NCBI RefSeq assembly: GCF_000003605.2
Contig: NW_003112495.1
Coordinates: 17,673 to 28,517, forward strand
Direction: 5' to 3'
Length of the DNA stretch: 10,845 nt
Source of the DNA: Saccoglossus kowalevskii
Taxonomy: Eukaryota; Hemichordata; Enteropneusta; Harrimaniidae
The notes below the pieces were generated by a model. The model made no database searches. It was not told the DNA's origin and worked only from the letters and a program-made list of their open reading frames with translations. Each line of letters starts with the position of its first letter. Position 1 is the first letter of the stretch. Positions 1 to 9,312 of the stretch are shown one piece after another. The position numbers were made by a program, and so were the translations under genes.

Positions 1-736
1 TACTCTAAAAAGTGATTATATTTAAAGGTATACATGTTCTGATATCCTATTTTTAATATGCTCTTTTAATGGTTTTAGGGGGCACGGACAGTGGAATGAT
101 GTATTCTGATCAATAATATGTAGTCACACAAAATTTACAACCAGATTTGATTAACCAATTGACTGTAACATTACCTTATAATGAAGAGGTGGAAGTAATG
201 CACTCTTTCTCTACACATGCACATGCATTAAGTGTTCTGCACTTTCTTGGCAAATTAACAATACTGCGTCATAAAAATGCAATTAAAAGTGAAAACCATT
301 TAAAGAAGTGTTCTCAGCTTATACTAGTGGGGTTATATCTTTGTTATTTACATAGTATATGTGGGTATTTCACCAAGCATTCCATTAACCCCATATTTCG
401 CTTCCCAGTCCCCCCCCAATGGTTATAGAGGGGACACATTTTCAAATACAAAATTTACTCATTTGTAATAAAAATACACTCAATATAAAGCAATTATTTA
501 ATGTTAACTCACTTAACTAAACTTTTAATCAAATATGTGCATGGTGTCAATGATAACACCGCCATCGGGAATAGTATTATGTTATACTAGCAGTATTAAA
601 CAGCAATTATATTCTGAGTGACTAAATACACCATATGACCTTCTGGACTCTGCCGATTAGAATTCGTTTTTGATGTGACATTACCAGCTACAATGCACGG
701 TAGACTACCGAGTATGATATACTCTAGGATGATATA
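1..736. other. Non-coding, no recognisable feature
   Basis: This is AT-rich sequence. A 93-codon plus frame (147-428) has no recognisable domain and a composition expected by chance. A C8 tract lies at 410-417. An 8-bp inverted pair TGGGGTTA/TAACCCCA lies around 328 and 387. Nothing else is supported. Confidence 0.6.
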
Positions 737-830
737 GATTAACGAATAATACATGTATATTTGTGTTCGGGTGAGCTTGGCCAAATATTAACATATATCT
801 CGTCTTGGTCGTCGATTCATTCTGAGCTTT
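737..830 (+). repeat. Dispersed repeat family, copy A
   Basis: The core at 747-766 reads TAATACATGTATATTTGTGT, one base different from copy C. Similarity continues downstream through a segment like GCTTGGCCAAATATTAACAT, then a CGTC-rich run ending about 830. It is in the same orientation as copies B and C. No terminal repeats or coding capacity are seen; the class (SINE-like or MITE-like) is unknown. Confidence 0.5.
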
Positions 831-1845
831 TCTATCAGAAATAAAAAACAATATTTAAGGTATGTGTATTTGGATGGGTGTTCCCCTTATCACTTTAAAC
901 TATTACTAATGAATTCGTCATAAAAGGGCATAGGATTGTATGTGGCACCGTTAACACCTTGCTGTTCTACATTGGCTGAATTTTGCTATCACGCTGATGT
1001 CTTGAGCGTTGTATAAAGCAAAAACTATAGAGAAAACTATAGCCTTTTGTATGAAGTCACTTATCAATGAAACGTGAACCGAGGAACTTGCTGTATAATC
1101 ATACATTTAATTCTCATTTGCGAGTGTGATGTTTTATGTAGTGCTAGTATGAAACATATTTGAATCCAAAACAAGTACAATTACCGTATTGGTGAAGTTG
1201 ATTTGAGACTAAACAGATTGTCTACATTTCTAACACATTCAGTCTGTCAGCCACATTCTTGCAGTAAATTAAACATCTGCCGAAAACACTACAATTTAGG
1301 ACAATGAAATGTTGTCACAGGAAGGTAGTTGAAATAAGAATTAATGTTGATGGTGTTGTGATTCGCCAGACATTGTTTGGATAATGCATTGTAGATAACG
1401 ATGTGTAATATTGAACTTTCCTTTCCTCCCCTAACTGCATTGCCACTCTACATTAGTGTGTATATAAAAATCCACCGTGTATTTGCCTTATGTTATCTAT
1501 AATGCTGAAAATTAGTAGTGACGTGTCTATATTGTGTCAATAGTTCACGTAAAATTATTTATAATATCCAACACTTAGTGCTTCTACGTGTCAAATACTG
1601 ATTTTTAATAAAATGATATGACATCTTTTATTCCTATATTGTCCTAAAAGGGTTCATTATATTTACTTGTCTATATTTTCAGAGATATTTTTTAATATTC
1701 ATAGAGAAATCGAATTATTGACGCTTGTGTGGACCATGGTAAAGTTTTGCACACACTTTTTTATTATATTGAATGAGTAGATATTAATATCAAACGGAAT
1801 AAATCTAATAGAGAGATAGTTTGTTGCATTTATATGCACACATAT
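831..1845. other. Non-coding, no recognisable feature
   Basis: Unique AT-rich sequence between repeat copies A and B. AAAACTATAG occurs twice, 12 bases apart (1021-1042). No open frame of note, exon-like motif or structured RNA was seen. Confidence 0.6.
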
Positions 1846-1955
1846 TGTCATATGATGTCATGGTTCATTGGTTAATACGTGCATATCTGTGTTTAATCAG
1901 AACTTGGGCAATTATCTCATACATTGGATAGTTGCCGGTAGAGGGCGTTATTATT
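1846..1955 (+). repeat. Dispersed repeat family, copy B
   Basis: The core at 1873-1892 reads TAATACGTGCATATCTGTGT, two bases different from copy C. Shared flanks include CATGGTTCATTGG upstream and CAGAACTTGGGCAATTAT downstream. It ends near a TAGAGGGCG motif (1940-1948), the counterpart of ATAGATAGCGC in copy C. The element is diverged, so insertion is old. Confidence 0.55.
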
Positions 1956-2316
1956 TTTGCATCATTCTGTGTGTTATTCTGTAGAAGAAGCAACATTTTA
2001 AATGCGTAATTAATGCGTCAACAAATCATACATATCACTCACTTATTTCCCATGATTCAGTATTTTATGTAAGTGATGACTACATCAAATTGAATTGTTA
2101 AAAATGAGTTTAGTAATTCGATTATGTAGGATGATACACATAACGTTTAATTCGCTCATCGCTAATTCTCAAACTTATCGACACCCACGCACGACTGTTC
2201 AAATCATAGTAAATTCCTTTCTAATCAGATTAATGAAAAGATTTATCCTCGCAAAATAAGCACCTAATTGCGTTATTTGAGCAATAATGAACGACCCGCC
2301 AACCCATAATGGGCGA

Positions 2317-2390
2317 AAGCTGACTTTGTGCGACATATATGTACGATGCGTGAGCCGAGTACATACATATATAGAGCACAAAGTGTGCTT
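2317..2390. repeat. 74-base symmetrical hairpin
   Basis: The arms 2317-2343 and 2364-2390 pair as AAGC, a 2x2 mismatch, ACTTTGTGC, a 3x3 mismatch, and ATATATGTA, giving 22 base pairs with only symmetrical internal loops and a 20-base terminal loop. Size and shape resemble a small hairpin RNA precursor or the relic of a foldback element. No adjacent transcript is evident and the transcribed strand cannot be told. Confidence 0.5.
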
Positions 2391-2689
2391 GAGTACATTA
2401 TTGATTGGTGCGAGTTCATTATTGTAATTATGTTGTAGCGTTGTCATTACCAGTAGATTTGCTGCCTCTAAAAAGCGGAAAAACTTTGAGAAAAATCCAT
2501 AGTGAACGGAAGAGTTTCACAGTCACTGATCCATGAATCTGAATAATTTAAAATGTCTTTCTGGAAATTGTTTCCACCAATCTCATATGGCAAACTAAGC
2601 AAGAAACTAGTTTCAATCCATCAAATATTATTGTATTGAACTCATTTACATTGCGAGTGAGTGACTGATGTGTGGTGTGGAGTAGCATT

Positions 2690-3480
2690 GCAGTGATCGC
2701 CCGAGCGAACGGCACATCGTGAATGGTACGCCGTATCGGTGTCTACCGCGGCCTTGCACTACACTACGCTAGATCGCCGCCGTGGTCCAGCTGGATCGAC
2801 TGTGCGTAGGGGTGCGTACCCGGGGTACATGTACGTAGTTGCATCGTTACCCCTTCCCACTTGTGTTTTCAAACAATCAAGGTAGATATTATTGGCAACT
2901 GTTCTTTCTGTGTAATAGTTATTTTAAATTCCACGGGAGGGCGGGTATTTGACGAATACTTTGAAGCCAAACAAAACTTACAGGCTTAGCGGGCGAACGA
3001 ACATAACCGGAAAGCTGATGGGTGTTAGCCATCCTAGAAGGAGAACCAACAGTGATCTTAATCTCACTGTATAAATAAACAGAAACGCACCTGAGAACGC
3101 GGATACTTTCATTTATTTATGCAAACTGTGCCCGGACTGTTACATTTACCGGGAGTCGACGCCGAGGAAATACAAGTCACGTTGGTCTTTCGTCGATCTC
3201 TTTTCGCAAAACTGTACTACTCACCACAAAAACAGAACAAATTCATCCCTCTACTCGTAGACATACATTGTACTCCCATTTTGTTTATTGCATTTGCTTG
3301 GATAAATTATCCTCGGTTAACCTCACTTCATCAACACGATATGGCGAAATAATCAGGGGGCCACCAGCATCAGTAGCGGAATCTACAAACGCGCGAACTA
3401 GATGGAACGCTTCGGCCGAACGCGCGTTAGCGTACAGAGCAGACGACGATGCCCTCACAATATTGTCTGATTTCGATATT
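2690..3480. promoter_or_regulatory. CpG-dense, GC-rich island
   Basis: Between about 2696 and 2846 there are roughly twenty CpG dinucleotides in 150 bases, and CpG remains frequent to about 3460, notably at 2990-3010, 3150-3210 and 3380-3450. The flanks on both sides are AT-rich and CpG-poor. This contrast is typical of unmethylated promoter/first-exon islands or of a compact gene in AT-rich DNA. Long stretches are open on both strands: on plus, 2697-2882 (62 codons), 3119-3352 (77 codons) and 3268-3645 (125 codons); on minus, the chain described separately. No known protein family is recognised in any of them. Confidence 0.4.
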
Positions 3481-3491
3481 GAAATCCGCTG
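2982..3491 (-). CDS. Tentative three-exon gene fragment, function unknown
   Basis: A minus-strand model joins 3491-3327, 3211-3150 and 3066-2982. Donors are GAA|GTGAGG, CCG|GTAAAT and CCT|GTAAGT; acceptors are GTACAG at 3212 and TTTATACAG at 3067. Intron lengths are 115 and 83, similar to the kinase gene. Phases match at both joins (0, then 2+1). Peptides include SAEAFHLVRAFVDSATDAGG, FCEKRSTKDQRDLYFLGVDS and ITVGSPSRMANTHQLSGYV. No domain, signal peptide or membrane segment is recognised. A phase-0 terminal exon from 2907 with a stop near 2871 would be possible. Against the model: the 5' side runs into an in-frame TAA at 3494-3492, and the opposite strand is also open in exact codon register for much of the length, so the strand is uncertain. 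Confidence 0.22.
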
Positions 3492-3494
3492 TTA

Positions 3495-3620
3495 CTGGTT
3501 ATGGACAGTATTATTTGATGCCGATGTTAGTATTAAATACTTGTTATCTAACAATTTCTCTTCTTTTTCAATAGTTTCTTCTTTATTCGTTTTCGAAAAC
3601 AACACTGTATTCATATCCAT
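3495..3620 (-). CDS. Short open frame upstream of an in-frame TAA, unknown
   Basis: From ATG at 3620-3618 the minus strand reads 42 codons rich in Lys and Glu (KTNKEETIEKEEKLL), then TAA at 3494-3492 flanked by CAG codons on both sides, and then the open frame used in the three-exon candidate, in the same frame. Either this is a separate chance frame, or one gene split by a C-to-T change in a Gln codon. The low-complexity Ser/Phe-rich peptide on the plus strand (end of frame 3268-3645) is the shadow of this Lys/Glu stretch or the reverse. No family is recognised. Confidence 0.15.
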
Positions 3621-3795
3621 GGGACAGGGCCTTGATGCTCAATAATGTAATACATTATCGCGAATAATCTGCTGCAATGACGTCATAAAATCCACTGATT
3701 TTGATAATACAATGTGTTTTATATAATATGTTTTATTTAGTATATATTATAAGCAAACAGAATGAATCCGTTTAAAGTGCATTTATTTGTACATT

Positions 3796-3940
3796 TGTTA
3801 TCATACAATGGCATAATCAATGGACTAATACATGCATATTTGTGTTTCGTCAGAACTGGGACAATTATTAATATATTACGAGTCTCCGTCATCAGTTATT
3901 GACGTTTTACGGTATTGATGCCCATAGATAGCGCTGCAAA
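3796..3940 (+). repeat. Dispersed repeat family, copy C (longest)
   Basis: The core at 3826-3845 reads TAATACATGCATATTTGTGT, followed by CAGAACTGGGACAATTATTA. It aligns to copy B on its left and to copy A through the CGTC-rich part on its right, so the three copies overlap to define one element of at least about 145 bp. Its right end is close to the CATAGATAGCGCTG segment. Confidence 0.55.
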
Positions 3941-3964
3941 CATTTTATTTGTTTTTCCTTGTGC

Positions 3965-4012
3965 AATTAGATATTTCAATCGAGCTGAAATTAGATATTT
4001 CATCCGAAGTAT
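3965..4012. repeat. 24-bp imperfect tandem duplication
   Basis: AATTAGATATTTCA is repeated exactly at 3965 and 3989 with period 24; the remaining ten bases of each unit have diverged. It lies just right of dispersed repeat copy C. Confidence 0.75.
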
Positions 4013-4096
4013 TTTATCAACGTAAATTGAAATGTTCCTATTGAATTTTTCATTATTACGTTCTTCCGTCACTGTTGTTCCTTTTTTGTGCAAAAT

Positions 4097-4200
4097 GCAG
4101 GTGCGAGTGTTTAGCGCTACATGTCAGAGCTGTGTGGCCATTTCCGTATATAATGCCATTTCATGGCACCACACAGGTCTGGTCGAACACAAGCACCTGC
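4097..4200. repeat. 104-base imperfect foldback
   Basis: The outer arms GCAGGTGC (4097-4104) and GCACCTGC (4193-4200) are perfect inverted repeats, followed after a 2x2 mismatch by GTGTT/AACAC. Inside, CAGA/TCTG (4125-4128, 4178-4181), CTGTGTGG/CCACACAG (4130-4137, 4169-4176) and CCAT/ATGG (4138-4141, 4163-4166) continue the stem around a 21-base loop. About 29 pairs are interrupted by one large asymmetric loop (4112-4124 against 4182-4185). It may be a small foldback transposon relic or a structured RNA. No clear target-site duplication is visible. Confidence 0.55.
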
Positions 4201-4212
4201 TCACCTTAACTT

Positions 4213-5210
4213 AGGTTCTCCCAAAATTAGTTAGTGAATGAATCTCGGCCAGGGGAATTGCCTCCCAATGCGTTTGTGTACAAGCTTTGGTAGAATTTGA
4301 ACTTGATACAATAACCTATACACTGTAAGTAACCAACTGTTTTACTTGAATGGCGTTATCCATTAAACTATCGCTACTATGAAATAAATATAAACAGGGA
4401 CGCACAATACAAAATTTAGTTATATACAGCTTAAAGTTTGATTTCACTTTCGTTGTACAACCATATTAATTCACGTGTCAGAGTTAATAGATTATAAATA
4501 TCACCCGACTCCATAATGTGAACAATTTCAGGGTCACATTTCCATATAGTGGCTATATCATGATTTAGTATAGTCATTGAGAAAGTTTAGAGAAAGGTTC
4601 CAAACAATAGTTGCAGGGTCATATTAGAAATTGTGAGGTGATATTTCAAGATTATGGATTTAATGTTTAAGTAAATATTTATTTTTCAAACATTAGAAAT
4701 GTTATTATTTTATTTATTTTATTCAACTTGTACTCTATCTAGTTGCATGATTGCGAGTGTGATTATAGCGCAGGTATAATATAAACACATGTTACACAAG
4801 CACGTTTTTCAATACCACATGGTGCAGGGAATCTGCAAGCCGAACTAGCACAACGGCAAATCGGAGAGTGATGATTATTACAGATACATGGAGTGATATA
4901 GGCAGCAATATTTTATGTACTATGATATCATTGTGATGTCTTATTTTCGAACTTTTAGTTAGAGGGCACACACAATATTATATTTTCTTTCACAGCCGGG
5001 GAAATTTTTTTAAATTGATCAATTCGGGTTTAATAGTTGATTATTTTATTAGGGTAAATATGTGATAGATATTACGTAGTGTTACAATTTGAGGGTAATT
5101 ATATTTATTTTTTTTCCTTTGGAGGTATTTTCAGGTTTATTTATTTAGCGGATTGAAAATGTATATTACCCACTCGTACAACTATTTCTACTTGACATCA
5201 ATTTACTCCG
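4213..5210. other. Non-coding, no recognisable feature
   Basis: AT-rich, with T-rich runs near 4980-5130. No exon, repeat copy or hairpin of comparable strength to those nearby was seen. Confidence 0.6.
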
Positions 5211-5254
5211 AATTCAGAGACAACACAGCTCATGCGCGCGTACACATGTATTGA

Positions 5255-5416
5255 GAAGGAAACGACAGTTGTCCTGCGGGAACCATTACTCGCTGGGACA
5301 ATAACAACTGGATCTTTGCGTACACGAGCATAGGTCAAGTACCCGAGACCGAAAGTGTCACCCAAATCCGAGCCTACGACGGAGATCGATTTATGACTTC
5401 AAGAGCACGCCACCAA
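5255..5416 (+). other. GC-richer open stretch, possible exon or element fragment
   Basis: A 54-codon plus frame runs between TGA 5252-5254 and TGA 5417-5419 in a patch clearly richer in G+C and CpG than its flanks. The peptide includes WDNNNWIFAYTSIG and TQIRAYDGDRF, which look protein-like, but no family is recognised. It has no start codon until near its end. An acceptor-like TTCAG at about 5214-5218 leads into another frame with a stop, so an intact exon model could not be built. Confidence 0.2.
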
Positions 5417-5419
5417 TGA

Positions 5420-6116
5420 CACACTCATATGATTCTCGGCGAATGTTTGCTGCCATCATGTTTTTTTTAAAAAACTCCACAAGAAAATAGGCTTTGAGAA
5501 CAATTCGTTCATTAATGTAGGTGCATTCCAGGAATATCGGATTCCTTTGAGTTATTTGAACTAAACATGATTTTGGTCATACCGCATAACATTCTTCAAC
5601 TATGAAGAGACTAATGCTACACATCTGTTACTCATTGCATCATTCTTACACAATGTAGATGTGTATTTAAATACAGTTATCAGCACAGTTATTGGGACTT
5701 CCGAGCAAATGGAATAAATACAATAAATTCACCTGGTGGCATCTTACCTGGATACACTGTACGGAAATGAGATCTTTAGTAAAGCAAATAAGTATCAACT
5801 TCTTGTATGGAGAAGTAATAAAATGCAGAATGCAGTAGTAACAGAATACACATTCTTTGCCAGGATGAGTTCGATAAAACTGTGAATGCATTCAGCTGAT
5901 GTCTTCGTAATAGTGTTAGTATTACTAATGGTGGCACTATGAAGTGGAAACAATCAATTTTCGCATGGGTAAGCCTACATGGACTTACATCATTATAGAT
6001 GAATATTTGAACTTGATAAATTAATTATGCTTTACAGTAGTTGACACCACGCTTCTTAGAAAAAAATCCTGGCTTGGTCATGTTGTTTCAATTTTCGAAA
6101 TTCATAAAACTCTTAT
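5420..6116. other. Non-coding, minor palindromes only
   Basis: The 74-codon minus frame 5667-5891 is Cys/His-rich without motif spacing of a zinc finger and is taken as chance. Short inverted pairs are TACACATCT/AGATGTGTA (5618-5626, 5657-5665) and a nested palindrome around TTAGTATTACTAA (5916-5928). No gene is seen. Confidence 0.55.
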
Positions 6117-6484
6117 AAATATTTTTTTCAAATAAAAGCATGTATAATAAATAAACAGTGTATAAATGGTTGTTATACACATTTGTGAAAATGTTATTCA
6201 ATATTTACACACGTACTTAATGCGTTATATTCAAGCCAGGAAAGATTACTGTTGGTCAGAAAATACCTTTTGGTAACGCCCGTGTTAAACACAGTCTGAA
6301 AGTATATTTGGAATTATAGAATTTCATACTCTTTGCAAATAGCTCTACACAGTGATATTGTTTTCGCTGGTTTTAGTTTTTTTATAAATTCTCCTGTAAT
6401 AAGTATTGTTTGTTTTTGAAATTTGTTTTATTTGTTTTGTTCTGTCAACGAATAAAGTTCATTTGTAAAAAAAAAAATATTTTT
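6117..6484 (+). mobile_element. Retroposition-like insert with AATAAA and A tail
   Basis: AATAAA at 6450-6455 is followed about 11 bases later by an uninterrupted run of A (6467-6477) in genomic DNA, the mark of a reverse-transcribed polyadenylated RNA. AAATATTTTT occurs at 6117-6126 and again at 6475-6484, a possible 10-bp target-site duplication bounding a roughly 350-bp insert. The body is T-rich and resembles a 3' UTR, with no coding or recognisable SINE head. The sequence is low-complexity, so the boundaries are weak. Confidence 0.35.
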
Positions 6485-7163
6485 CCGTAAAGCATTTAAC
6501 AATATAGTCAAACTTATGATTTCAAATGGTTAATTAAAGCACAAATTAACATTCAAGGCAGTATATAAGTCTTCCCTTAGCATGCACAGTAATTACCTAC
6601 TTTGAATTAAATTAGATATATATCTCACACAACGTAATTTATATAAAGCATGATAACATAAGACTATGCTTAATAAATTTTAATTTGCATAATTAATATG
6701 ATCATGTTAACCATTTATTTTCTATTTGTATCTCAATAAACAATTACTTATATGTTAAAAGGGTATCATACATAAATACATTACTATTGACCTAATGATC
6801 TAATAAACCATTTAATTATATCATTTTCCCTAGGATAATTGTTGCTTGATGATTTAAAACTACTTTCAGAGAATAGTTTGTTCTCATTTGAAATGTTCAC
6901 GTGATCCACTTCTGAGAAGTTTCCCATTGCGGACATGGTGTTCTCGTAGTATTTAATGGATTAAAATATTATTAACTTTAAGCATAAGTAGCACCACGAA
7001 CAGTCTGTATATTATGATAGATACACAAATATGAACACTCATAGAGATACTGAAAACAAGCTATAAGTGCTGTTTTGAGTGTTTGAGTGTTTGTACATGT
7101 ACGTGCAAATATAAGGTATTAACCGTAGCTGGTCAAAGTACAGATAGGTCATTATCCTGCAAG
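6485..7163. other. Non-coding, no recognisable feature
   Basis: Very AT-rich. ACTTCTGAGAAGT (6908-6920) is a perfect short palindrome, and TTTGAGTG is repeated about 2.5 times at 7074-7093. No gene is seen. Confidence 0.6.
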
Positions 7164-7191
7164 TTTACATTGACCATTTTACATTGAACAT
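7164..7191. repeat. 14-bp near-perfect tandem duplication
   Basis: TTTACATTGACCAT (7164-7177) is followed by TTTACATTGAACAT (7178-7191), with one mismatch. Confidence 0.85.
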
Positions 7192-9234
7192 TATGGAAGA
7201 AAGGTATCCACACCGTTTATATTATCATAGGCAGAAGCGGCCATTTCGTCTTTGCCGTTGACGACGTATTGATGTCATACATTTATCCAATATATCATGC
7301 CTGTTCATACTTATGATTCGTAATATGATACGATATATGATACGGTAATATTAAAGATTATTATGTGAAGGCCATGTTACATCTCCAATGTGAAAGATAT
7401 ATCTATACAAAATAAATAATTTCAATATTATATATTTAACACTCATCGTGTTATCCGGCGAATGATGCTATATTCCAGCCATGAAGAATATCACCATTGA
7501 ACACTGTGTCTTCATAAGGACAAATTGGCCTAGTTTCAAAGAGTTTCCCCTAAATTACAGTTTACGTAACAAATAGACTAGTCCAACAAGTAAAGATGTT
7601 AGTTAAAAAATAATGATGACAAATAATGATGACTAAACATTTTAATTTGATTTTATTTTGATCACGTGGCGAGAGTTCAAAATAGCATTTTGTCACATAT
7701 ATACAATGATAAATAATCCGCTACCCAATTGATTTTGCTCGTAAATGCACAATCGATACAGTGCGTTTAAAAATACACCCACACAAAGGAAAGACATGTC
7801 AATCGATGTAAGATATACATTCATGAATTTTGTTTTTGAATGACCTCTCTTAATTAACAGCAAAGTATATTCAACAAAAACACGCACACGAATGGTTTAT
7901 CCTATATGTTTCGCCAATAACTTACATGAGTTCATTCTAAAGTCACGCTAATTAGAATTCTGATATTTAGCACACATTGAATAGATTTTGCAGAACTAAA
8001 GATGTATTCTGTTCCCACAAATACTTCAACACATATCTACTGCCAACATATTTTTGCAGTGTTGAATCAATCTTTTTTAATATTCCTCAAATATTCACCG
8101 TACATACAAATTATTTTAAACCACCTGATATCAATGGCTTAATTAAGCTAAATATATGTTATTTTAAATTACATGAAAAGAGTATCCGAAAATGTGATTA
8201 TATAGTGAAAAATGGAACATTTAAATTTAACATAATCAATTGTTGCCATGGAAAGCGCCACTATGTCAAAAATGAATAACTCCCAGTCTTCTGATTTGAA
8301 ATGGCCTGCTACATGCCATAAATTACTATGTAGATAACAATGGCATGCTAATGAATGCGAGTGACATGCTTGATAACGTTACAGACAAACTCTAGGCAAA
8401 GTTGACATTTGAATAATGAAGTTTTGTTTTTAAAAACTGTAAAATAAACAATAAAACAATATAATATGAGATGTCAAATGCCACATTACCAATGATGTAC
8501 ATGTCCTTAATATCTGTGTTTAAAAATATTTAGATTTTTTACAAATACTTATTCACTTAATAACGAACTTCAGTCGTTCGGATGTTTTCCACATGGAACA
8601 CAATATTAATATATCTTCATTAAATTACACATGTCAAGGCATTGTTGTCATATGTAGCGCCACCAATGACGATCAGTATAAACAACAAGCATCCAGTGCA
8701 AACAAAACTTTATTGACCCCTGAGATCATAGTACAACGTTTTTGCTAATCGCAATATTCAAATTAGTTCAGTTACCCATGTCATAGTATACCTGTATGTC
8801 GTTAACTTCATTACATGTTATACACAAGTGACTAGATATATCCAGTATATCCAATTGTCTAATTTACTTTCTCATTACGATGGAAAAACAAGTCATAGTG
8901 AGTTATATTTATTTTAAAATAATTTCATTAAATATTATCTTGAACTAATACACATCCACAATGTCGAAACAATTAAGATTGTAGAACTAAATTATAATAT
9001 TATCACCCAATACCTCAATTCAATGAAAATGAAATATAATATCTATTTCTCAGTTGTAGTTTGTCATTTGTCTGTATGAGATTTGAACTTTAGTCTAACC
9101 GACCTTCAATAGAGATTAACTACCACATCTATATACTTTGCGTGTCAGGAGTATACATGTTTGGCGGGTTATATAATGCAGGTCAAAGTAACAACAATTG
9201 ATTGTTACTACATACATTTTGCCGACATTTTATA
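7192..9234. other. Long non-coding stretch
   Basis: ATATGATACG is repeated with period 12 at 7323-7344. CATGCCAT/ATGGCATG (8312-8319, 8340-8347) forms an 8-bp stem with a 20-base loop, and GTAACAA/TTGTTAC bracket 9188-9208 imperfectly. The frames 7693-7887 (minus) and 7977-8279 (plus) have the Phe/Ile/Asn/Lys-heavy composition of random AT-rich DNA. No exon was recognised. Confidence 0.55.
7608..7633. repeat. 13-bp tandem duplication
   Basis: AAATAATGATGAC occurs twice in direct succession (7608-7620, 7621-7633), identical. Confidence 0.9.
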
Positions 9235-9312
9235 TTTCATTATATTTTGACTTAGAATAATTGAATCGTGGGTTTTCATTATATTTTGACTTAGAATAAT
9301 TGAATCGTGGGT
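9235..9312. repeat. Perfect 39-bp tandem duplication
   Basis: 9235-9273 and 9274-9312 are identical, head to tail, beginning TTTCATTATATTTTGAC and ending GAATCGTGGGT. There are exactly two copies with no partial third. Identity across a non-coding stretch means a recent duplication or an assembly artefact. Confidence 0.95.

Noticed and set aside
2199-2447. 82-codon minus frame
   Set aside because: It spans the 74-base hairpin and shows no domain or codon pattern; taken as chance.
3070-3078. TATAAATAA as a TATA box for the plus-strand frame starting at 3119
   Set aside because: The spacing leaves almost no leader, and the same bases read as a pyrimidine tract plus acceptor on the minus strand. 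Such AT-rich strings are common here.
3896-4214. Minus frame 3896-4093 and plus frame 4032-4214
   Set aside because: They run across repeat copy C, the 24-bp duplication and the foldback; the composition is that of chance frames.
5667-5891. Minus frame with consecutive CAG|GTAAGA and CAG|GTGAAT donors as a kinase tail or other exon
   Set aside because: The donors are good, but no acceptor or protein-like frame fits, and a nearer phase-compatible terminal exon exists at 9879-9920.
6908-6920. ACTTCTGAGAAGT as a STAT-type TTCNNNGAA site
   Set aside because: A single short palindrome with no promoter nearby; expected by chance in 10 kb.
8490-8530. Possible fourth copy of the dispersed repeat (TTAATATCTGTGTTT)
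   Set aside because: The match is confined to a short AT-rich string and does not extend into the shared flanks.
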